A stretch of 26,013 nt of DNA, taken from Penium margaritaceum (taxonomy: Eukaryota; Streptophyta; Zygnematophyceae; Desmidiales; Peniaceae). This document shows, piece after piece, positions 19,478 through 26,013 of the stretch. A model generated the notes under the pieces. That model saw only the letters and a list, made by a program, of their open reading frames with translations, made no database searches and was not told the origin of the DNA. The translations under genes were made by a program, and so were the position numbers. Position 1 is the stretch's first letter. Each line of letters opens with the position of its first letter. The stretch covers positions 70,711 to 96,723 of the forward strand of contig SZWC01009560.1 of NCBI GenBank assembly GCA_023375785.1. Reading direction: 5' to 3'.

Positions 19478-19645
19478 GCTTGGTCTCTTCTTCTCCTGCC
19501 ATCTCTGCGTTGGTGTGTTTGTGCGACCAGGTTTTTGCCTTGCAGTGGACTACCAACACACCTATCGCACGTTTCTCACACCCACTAGGGCTGGGGAAAC
19601 TTTGCCAAAATTTTCTTCCCTCGGCAGAGTCGCGTCACTGGCAAC

Positions 19646-20965
19646 ATGCTAGTTGACGACGACCAATACGCGGCCTTACAGGCTGAGTTGCAGCGTGAGT
19701 GCACTGCCCTCCAGGCTGCGCTCACTGCACAGTGCGCTGCTGAGGAAAAACTTCGTGCTGAGCAGGCTAACCAAGAAACCTTTGCAGATCACATTGCTGA
19801 TTTGGTCCTTAACCGCCTCCAACCCACCTTACGCAGCACACCGTCTGCTGGCATTGCTGCAACATTCTCCACTTCACCCGCTTCCGCATCCGCCACCACT
19901 GGCTCATCCTCTTCTGATCCTCTTGTAGTTGCCGTTGCCGCTAGCGCAGCCGCAGCCAAAGCACTTGCCCCATCAGCGCAGCGCAAGCCTGAATTTGACT
20001 CAAACACACCTCATTTCACCTCTAACCTTACCTTCCATTCCTGGGAGGTTCGATTCAGTACCTAGGCGCAGGGGGAGCAGCTCTGGGAATACTACCATGA
20101 GCCTAACCCCTCTGCTAACCCGCCTTTTGTGCCTGTTGAGTCTGAGTCTGCCCGTGTTGTCCGTGCCCTCATTCGTACCGAGCCCGATGACCTCACAGAC
20201 GAGATCAGGTCCTGCAATGCGGACACTGCGCGTCGCACCCCCGCTGACCCGGTTGGTGCCTATGCACTGATCAAGCGACGCACGACGGTGACGAGCCATG
20301 CTGCTCGGAGCGTGCTCACTGTCCAGTTTAACACGCTCTCTATGCGTGCTGACGAGACTACTGACTCATACTGGGCTCGTAGTCTGCGACTGCTGCGCGA
20401 CCTTGGTAAGGCCACCCCTGGACAGCTTCCTGTTGTTCCCTCCATCGTCAATGGCCTCATCCCCAAACTTAGTGACATATTCAGGGAAGTGAAGGCAACT
20501 GAGCTTGAACGTTTGGCTGCCATCCCCATCCCAGCTGACGCACCCCCCGGCATTGGTCCCTTGTGGGAGTTCACCTCTCAGCGTCTGACAGACTGGTGGA
20601 GCTCGCTTCAGAACAAACGCATTCACCGCGCCGCCGTTGCAGAAGCTACCACCGCCATCCCTTCTTCTCCTTCCTCCACTCCTACATCATCGTCCACCAC
20701 TTCCACCACGACAGCCACGTCTCTTGCTTCACAAGGGGGTGGACGGGGTGGAGGAGGTGGCAAGGGCAAGGGCCGAGGGGGTACCTCAGGTGGTGGTGGT
20801 CAAGGCAAGGGTAGCAAGGGTCGTGGCTCACATGGTGCTGCATCTTCATCTCCCTCCTCCAGCACTGTCACGTGCTGGAACTGCGGTGCTGCCGGTCATG
20901 AGGCACCCAAGTGTCCCTCGCCTCCTGACGATGCCCGCCTTGCCTCAACCATGCGTGCACATTAG
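19646..20965 (+). pseudogene. gag of element C (nonsense mutated)
   Basis: Starts at ATG 19646 (MLVDDDQYAALQAELQREC), with a likely coiled coil over the first 50 residues (regular Leu/Ala with charged residues), a Ser/Thr/Ala linker, then the gag core from HFTSNLTFHSWEVRF through YALIKRRTTVTSHAARSVL, DSYWARSLRLLRDLG and TDWWSSLQ, a Gly/Lys-rich basic stretch, and a zinc knuckle CWNCGAAGHEAPKC (CX2CX4HX4C, intact) near 20875-20915. The frame is broken by TAG at 20063-20065, where A has Trp, and ends at TAG 20963-20965, after which the same frame goes on as a linker. It would form the virus-like particle and bind element RNA. The core resembles the copia gag family (UBN2 type) by layout. Confidence 0.85.
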
Positions 20966-21420
20966 GCTCGCACCACAGGGTCGGGTGGAGGTTCCGCTCG
21001 CTCCTCCACCTCCACTGTCACCACCAGACCCACTTCGTCTTCCTCTTTGACAGCTGCTGCCTACAGCACTGCCCTGACTCCACCGACTCAACCCACTCCC
21101 TGGGGGTGGCCTCCTGGGTTTGGCGGCCCAGTCTACTTCGGACCCCTGTTTGGGTNCCGGTCATGAGGCACCCAAGTGTCCCTCGCCTCCTGACGATGCC
21201 CGCCTTGCCTCAACCATGCGTGCACATTAGGCTCGCACCACAGGGTCGGGTGGAGGTTCCGCTCGCTCCTCCACCTCCACTGTCACCACCAGACCCACTT
21301 CGTCTTCCTCTTTGACAGCTGCTGCCTACAGCACTGCCCTGACTCCACCGACTCAACCCACTCCCTGGGGGTGGCCTCCTGGGTTTGGCGGCCCAGTCTA
21401 CTTCGGACCCCTGTTTGGGT
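20892..21420. other. 264-bp perfect duplication around a single N (likely assembly artefact)
   Basis: 20892-21155 is repeated exactly at 21157-21420 (offset 265) with one N at 21156. The duplication covers the end of the zinc knuckle and the start of the linker. Ignoring one copy and the N (265 bases) brings the gag frame and the downstream protease frame into the same phase, as a copia Gag-Pol requires, and restores collinearity with element A, which has no such duplication. Confidence 0.85.
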
Positions 21421-22048
21421 TCTACTCTCCTCCACCGTGGGTGTCGTCCACCTACCCATCCGAGCGCCCCACCTCTGGCGTTGTCATCACTTGCCCGTCA
21501 GAGGACGCCCGTCAGCTGGACTCCGCTCTCTCTCATGCCGTCCACCAGCACCACCTCCGTGATGAAGGAGGTGAGACTGTGCGTTCATCTGTGGGGGCGC
21601 TTGCGTGTGATGGTGATTCCTCTCTCCGTGGTCCTTCACCTAGTCATGTTCAGGGTTTTTCCCCAGTCGATGTCCTGTGGATTGAGTAGTGGCAGTCTCA
21701 CAGTCTACCTCGTTGTCTTGCTGCATGCGGTCAGCGCCTTCTTCCTCGCTCTGCCATCGCCGCTGTGAGTCGTGACCCTGCATCTGTCCGCGCGACGGGT
21801 GGCTTCTGGATCCTTAATTCAGGGACCACCCACCACATGACCTCTTGTCGCTCCTTGTTCGTCTCTCTGGGTCCCGTTGGCTCTGTCCGCTTTGTCCGCA
21901 CCGGCAGTGGTCAGCTCCTACCTGTTCAAGGTGTTGGTGTTGTCCACTTTGTTGGCCCTTGGGGGGGGGGATCTTTCTGCCTGATGTTTTGACCGTGCCC
22001 ACTCTTTAGCTCAGTCTGCTGTCTGTTACGACTCTCGACGATCAGGGC
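21312..22048 (+). pseudogene. protease region of element C
   Basis: Open pieces 21312-21689 and 21765-21992 share one frame, split by TAG 21687-21689 after VDVLWIE. The linker has PWGWPPGFGGPVYFGP, matched in A. The aspartic protease box reads GGFWILNSGTTHHMTS: the catalytic Asp of the DSG triad is Asn (codon AAT at 21816-21818, one transition from GAT). A run of ten G at 21961-21970 shifts the frame; in the shifted frame the sequence goes on as FLPDVLTVPTL, a TAG (22007-22009, Glu in A) and LSLLSVTTLDDQG. With the Asp changed, self-cleavage of the polyprotein is not expected. Confidence 0.82.
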
Positions 22049-23040
22049 ATGGACTTCTCCTCCAGTCGCGGTGTTGCCTCTGTGTTGCATCGTACCACCG
22101 GCCGTGTTCTGTTGCATGGCACTCGTTGTGATTGCTTGTATCGTGTCCCATCATTTGCTCCCCACCCCGCCATGACTGCTCTTGTTCACGTGGCATGCTC
22201 TCTCACTCCGGCACACGCACAGCTGCTTCATCGCCGTCTCTGTGACATTCACACTGCAGTTGACAGCTTGCTTCGGGACAAGCCTGCTCATGGCCTTGAC
22301 GCCGACATATTCTTTGCCCCTTGTCCCACTGACTGTCTTGACTGTGCCCAGGGCAAGATGCACCGTTCCCCTTTTCCACCTCTGAGTCTCGCACGTCTGA
22401 CCCTCTCGACCTCTTGCATGCGGACGTCATGGGACCCCTCGCCCATGACGCCCTTGGGGGGGTTGGCCGCTATGTACTGTCTCATAGATGAATTCTCTCG
22501 CATGCGCTGGGTCTTTGCCCTTCGGCAAAAGAGTGATGTTTGGCCCACGCTTGAGTCCTGGTTGTCCCAGGCCGAACTGGCCTGTGGTCATCGTCTGAAA
22601 GTCTTTCGTTGTGACCGTGGTGGGGAATTCATGGGTCCTACTGCCCGCTTCTTGACGTCTCCTGGGGTTTTTATGGAGCCTTCGGCTCCATACACACCCC
22701 AGCATTCGGCGTATCTGAATGCTGGAACCGCACTCTTGCTGACGGTGTCCACACTCCCCTCAGTGAGTCCTCCCTCTCTCGCGTCTCTTCTTTCGAGGCC
22801 ATGTCCTACATGACCTGGGTGTGGAACCGTGTTCCTCACGGTCCCCTCCCTCATCATGTCACTCCCTTTGAGCGATGGTACGTTCGTCGTGGTGACCTCC
22901 GTCTCGCTCGTGTTTGGGGTTGTATCGCTGCCGTCTGGCTGCCCGAAGATGTCCACGACCGGAAACTGAGCCCTCGCACTCATCTTTGCACTTGGTGTCT
23001 CGGCCATGTCCAAAGCATGGCACTTCTGGGACTCTGACCG
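22049..23040 (+). pseudogene. integrase of element C
   Basis: Zinc domain: LLHRRLCDIH then CLDCAQGK (His pair, Cys pair). The core follows: in another frame near 22416-22440 the first Asp region (LHADVMGPLAHDALGG), then LIDEFSRMRWVF, VFRCDRGGEFMGP (second catalytic Asp) and APYTPQ, after which the QNGxxER box with the third acidic residue is lost (HSAYLNAG). Two small deletions, near 22372 and 22483, take the frame out and back; another shift near 22705-22800 moves it to the frame of MSYMTWVWNRVP and VWGCIAAVWLPEDVHDRK. Compared with A, C keeps a better core but loses the third catalytic residue. Confidence 0.82.
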
Positions 23041-23862
23041 CTCTCGCGAAGTTGAATCCCGTGATGCTATGTTCTTCGAGGATGTCTTTCCTCATGACTT
23101 TTCCCATGTCCCTCCTCCTTCCTCTCTCTCCTCGCTCTGTCGGCTTGGGGGGGTGTGTCTGTTCCAGCCTCCGATTTCCGTACGTCCTCCTCTCCCTCTC
23201 ACACGGCATCCCCTGTTCTTCCCACCGCGGACAGCAGTGAAGACGAGGACTCCTTCTCGGAGCCCTTCTCCTCTCCTTCTGAGTCTGCGGATTCCGTGTC
23301 ATCCCAACTGTCCTATGGCGGTCTCGAGTCCTCGGCACCCACTCACACACAGTCCCCCGTCCATTCCACTCCTGCCTCGTCCCCTGAGTCTGTGTCCCCG
23401 TCGGTGGTTGACGCCATTGACGGAGAAGCACCTCAGACTGTGCCTCCCCGGCCTGAGCCCTACACTCGTGGGGGGAGACTTCGTGCTCTTCCCTCTTCCC
23501 ACTTAGCTCAGCCCTCACAGTCCTCCCGTGGACACTCCCGCTCCTCTGGGATGCCTATTGAGCCTGTCTCTCAGTCCACTCAGTGGGTCATGCGCTCCAG
23601 CGCCTCGTCCACAGCTGGCCCCTCGGTGCGACCCACTGGCCTTGATGCCCTTGGCCTGTCTGTGAGTGTCGTGCTTCCCAACTCAGCAGTCGGCTATGCT
23701 CTCGTAGCCCATGAGTTCCATAGTGCTCTTGAGTCCTCCGTCGCCGGGTACGTTACTGCATGCTTCGCAGCCTCTGGTCTCCCCACTCTCCCTCCTGAGC
23801 CTACCACTGTCCGGCAGGCTCGTGAGGCAGCTGACACTGACCTTTGGGAGAAGGCCATGTAG
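23006..23862 (+). pseudogene. integrase C-terminal end and Ser/Pro-rich linker of element C
   Basis: The first frame (from 23006) reads MSKAWHFWDSDRSREVESRDAMFFEDVFP in pieces, the typical copia string in which the integrase C-terminus ends in RDVxFxE. After a shift at a G-rich run (23147-23155) the second frame (23155-23862) gives an acidic Ser/Pro linker, GGRLRALPSSHLAQPSQSS, and the start of RT (VRQAREAADTDLWEKAM), ended by TAG at 23860-23862 where A has Glu. Confidence 0.7.
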
Positions 23863-24642
23863 GAGGAGCTCACGGCCCTCAAGGAACATGGGGTCCTTGA
23901 GCTCGTGGACCTCCCTGCATGCCGCAAGGCAGTCTCTGCCCGATGGGTGCTTCGGCGCAAGCTGAAGCCCGATGGGAGGGTTGACCGGTACAAGGCTCGT
24001 CTCATAGCTAAGGGTTTTTCCCAGATCCCTAGAATTGACTTTGATGAGACCTTTGCACCGGTTGGGAGGTACACCACTGCTCGAGCACTGCTGAGTCTCG
24101 TTGCCCAGCACGACTGGGAACTGGAGCAGATGGACGTCAACAACGCTTTCCTACATGGAAAGCTTGACGAGGAGATCTACATGATCCAGCCATCAGGGTT
24201 CACCGATGGCACAAACAAGGTCTGGCGACTGTGCAAGGCCCTCTACGGGCTCAAGCAGTCACCGCGTTGTTGGAACATGGAGATCTCCTCCACCCTTGAG
24301 CGTGGGGGTTACCGTCGCAGCACAGTCAATCCCGCACTCTTCTTGAGTGCCCCCTCAGAGCAATTTGTGGCCATCCTTGTCTACGTTTATGATGTTCTCA
24401 TTGCCTCACCTAGTCTTGCAACTGTCCAGTCAGTGAAGGACTTGCTACAGTCCGCATACAAAATGGACCTGGGTCTTGCGCGGGTGTTCCTGGGCATGGA
24501 GCTTGAGCGAGACCGCCAGCGTCGCACTCTGCACGTGCACCAGGCAGCATACATCCGCACACTGGGGGAGCGCTTTGCCCCCCTACTTGCTGACGTTTGC
24601 ACCGCATCCACACCAATCATCTCAGGTGGGGGAGATTGTTGA
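23863..24642 (+). pseudogene. reverse transcriptase of element C
   Basis: In the frame continuing past TAG 23860: EELTALKEHGVLELVDL, LKPDGRVDRYKARLIAKGF, DFDETFAPVGRYTT, QMDVNNAFLHGKLDEEIYM (first catalytic Asp kept), KALYGLKQSPRCWN, then the active-site box as LVYVYDVLIA. The YVDD box is thus YVYD: TAT at 24388-24390 replaces GAT, removing one of the two metal-binding aspartates. The rest (DLLQSAYKMDLGLARVFLGM, HVHQAAYI) is intact. The frame ends at 24640-24642 after a shift near 24620. Everything but that residue, the upstream TAG and the shift looks like a working copia RT. Confidence 0.88.
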
Positions 24643-25327
24643 TGTCACTAACTATCTCAGTGTGGTCGGCTCCCTCATGTACCTCGCTACCACCACTCGG
24701 GCTGACGTGGCCTTCTCAGTCAACTTTCTTGTCCAGTTCTCCCAACAGCCTCACCAGAAACATCTCGAGGCAGCACTTCACATGGTCCGCTATGCGTTGT
24801 CCACCGCACGGTTGGGATTGTGCTATCGTGCACAACCCTCTGTGGTGGTAGACGGATACACAGACAGTGACTGGGCACATGACACGGATGCCTGCAGTCG
24901 CACTGGCTACATTTTTCTCGTCGGTGGGACTGTTGTTTCTTGGAAAAGTGGTCAACAGGGCTGTGTTGCTCGAAGCTCCAGTGAGGCTGAGTACGTGGCA
25001 CTCGGTGCAGGTACGTGTGAGAGTGTGTGGCTGTCCCGTCTGTTGTAACAACTGTGTGTTCCCATCCGCTGCATCACTCTGCGCTGTGACAACCAAAGTG
25101 CAAAGGCAATCGCCGAGCACGATGGCATGCATCATTCTCGCACAAAGCACATCAACATTGAGCATCACTTAGTGCGTGAGCGCATTGCTGCTGGAGAAGT
25201 TCAGGTGGTCTGGGTTGACACTGGTCAGCAGCGTGCAGACTTCCTCACCAAAGCTCTCAACAGTGGCATGTTCAAAGCGGTTGTGCATGCTGTTGGTCTG
25301 CTGCGCTCACGTGATGCCCCTGGTTGA
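24620..25327 (+). pseudogene. RNase H of element C
   Basis: Frame: GEIVDVTNYLSVVGSLMYLA, FSQQPHQKHLEAAL, DGYTDSDWAHDTDACSRTGY, SWKSGQQGCVARSSSEAEYVAL, then TAA at 25046-25048 (Gln in A), then LRCDNQSAKAIAEHDGM, HSRTKHINIEHHLVRERIA, DTGQQRADFLTKAL and a stop at 25325-25327. All acidic residues of the RNase H site that I can place (Asp in YTDSDW, Glu in SEAEY, Asp in CDNQ, Asp in RADF) are present. The single TAA is the only lesion in this domain. It would remove RNA from RNA-DNA hybrids during reverse transcription. Confidence 0.88.
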
Positions 25328-25395
25328 CGTGTGTCATGTACGTCTTGTTGTCTTGTGACGTGCTCTTTCTCTGCGTGGGTGTAGACTGTTCGTCT

Positions 25396-25411
25396 GTGGG
25401 TCATGGGGGAG
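25396..25411 (+). other. polypurine tract of element C
   Basis: GTGGGTCATGGGGGAG directly precedes the TGTTGG start of the 3' LTR. A purine run ending in GGGGGAG next to the LTR is the usual plus-strand primer of copia elements. Confidence 0.8.
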
Positions 25412-25861
25412 TGTTGGTTATAGTTGTGACACGCAAGTGCCCTCTTGTCTCCACTCACACACCCACATCATCACTGCAGGTGATTAAGCTAGACTGAGGC
25501 TCTCTGGTGCAAAACTGTGACACATCATGAGGCACACAGTGGTGGTGCCGCCATCAAGCTACCAATCGGTGGCCACAGCACCAATCTCCTCACAAGCCTT
25601 AGTTTAGAGATGACTTTGCAAACCAAAATGGAGAATACATTTTGTAGGATTGCATGCCTGTGGTTTGGTTGAAGTTTCACACACTTGCATACTCCTAGAG
25701 TGGTGAACCAGGTTGCTGATCCCTCGGGACCACACGTCAGGTTGTAGCGTGTGAGAAATCGCCTGGAGCTCGCTCGCTCCAGGGGCAGGTTCGATCCCTG
25801 GGTGGCATCCGGGCCCCACGTCGAATGCCTCGCGTGGGTGGCCCGGTCAACTGGCACTTAC
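25412..25861 (+). repeat. 3' LTR of element C, shorter than the 5' LTR
   Basis: Starts TGTTGGTTATAG after the polypurine tract and matches 17016-17470 with seven substitutions, a 2-bp and a 3-bp deletion. Homology ends abruptly after GGCACTTAC at 25861, so the segment matching 17471-17612 is absent. The tRNA-like A/B boxes and the hairpin are present. The end is either truncated, recombined or the true LTR end; see findings. Confidence 0.88.
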
Positions 25862-26013
25862 TGTTCGTGTGTGGGCTTTGGCCTGACACCCTTGTGAGGA
25901 CAGCGTGGTTAGTTTGTGTCTGGCACATTGCTCCGGTTGAGGTTATGCTGGTCGAGACCCGTGCACCTGGTGACTTGTACCGGTGTGACGTGGAGACCCA
26001 TTGCCTCCATGTG
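25862..26013. other. unassigned right flank
   Basis: 152 bp of mixed sequence with no recognised motif and no duplicate of the CAGCC bases left of the 5' LTR. It is not visibly homologous to the leader of C or B. Confidence 0.35.

Larger units (their letters stand above)
17016..25861 (+). mobile_element. copia-order LTR retrotransposon 'C', nearly complete but inactive
   Basis: The order is 5' LTR, tRNA-iMet primer site, repeat leader, ORF1, gag with CCHC knuckle, protease, integrase, RT, RNase H, polypurine tract and 3' LTR, about 8.8 kb. Protease-integrase-RT order makes it copia. The two LTRs differ by 7 substitutions and 2 small indels over about 450 bp (about 1.6%), so the insertion is young. 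In spite of this the coding part carries at least five TAG and one TAA nonsense codons, several frameshifts, and altered protease and RT active sites. The 3' LTR is shorter than the 5' LTR and no target duplication is found (left flank CAGCC). Confidence 0.93.

Noticed and set aside
20063-25048. Alternative genetic code in which TAG is a sense codon
   Set aside because: The residues aligned with TAG in element A are Trp, Arg, His, Glu and Glu, not one amino acid; frameshifts and active-site changes alongside indicate ordinary decay.

Overview
The window reads as repeat-rich intergenic DNA of a plant-type (streptophyte) eukaryote. The evidence is two long copia-order (Ty1/copia) LTR retrotransposons with GAG-PR-IN-RT-RNaseH order, a primer-binding site complementary to plant initiator-Met tRNA, short microsatellites and long unassembled low-complexity tracts. 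I see no intact host gene. A charophyte alga, bryophyte or other non-seed plant is a guess; the sequence does not fix the taxon.

Layout. (1) 1-364: unassigned left flank. (2) 365-7007, minus strand: copia element 'A', with its 5' LTR at 6528-7007, a repeat-rich leader, and decayed gag, protease, integrase, RT and RNase H running leftwards. Its 3' end is missing. (3) 7008-14490: AT-richer single-copy-like DNA holding a C-terminal fragment of a second copia family (7869-8243), a (CT)n tract, a duplicated 174-bp segment around a single N, a >1.1-kb pyrimidine-rich strand with a 162-bp N gap between poly-C runs, a GAT/CAT-rich tract and a 121-bp foldback. (4) 14490-15180: tandem repeats (about 225 bp) resembling element leaders. 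(5) 15180-17015, minus strand: fragment 'B', carrying the leader and upstream ORF of the same family. (6) 17016-25861, plus strand: element 'C', the best-preserved copy, with both LTRs, PBS, leader, an extra ORF ahead of gag, gag, PR, IN, RT, RNase H and a polypurine tract. (7) 25862-26013: unassigned right flank.

A, B and C are one family. It is unusual in having an Ala/Ser/Thr-rich reading frame between leader and gag (ORF1), kept in recognisable form in all three copies, in frame with gag in C and ending in a strongly hydrophobic segment. Element C has LTRs that differ by only about 1.6%, yet its protease and RT active sites are mutated and its reading frames carry nonsense and frameshift lesions, so it was probably mobilised in trans or suffers from consensus errors. 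The LTR contains tRNA-like A-box and B-box motifs and a perfect 8-bp hairpin, and the leader contains G-box-centred palindromes.

Two tandem duplications (8523-8871 and 20892-21420) each have exactly one N at the joint and are best read as unmerged contig overlaps, not biology.
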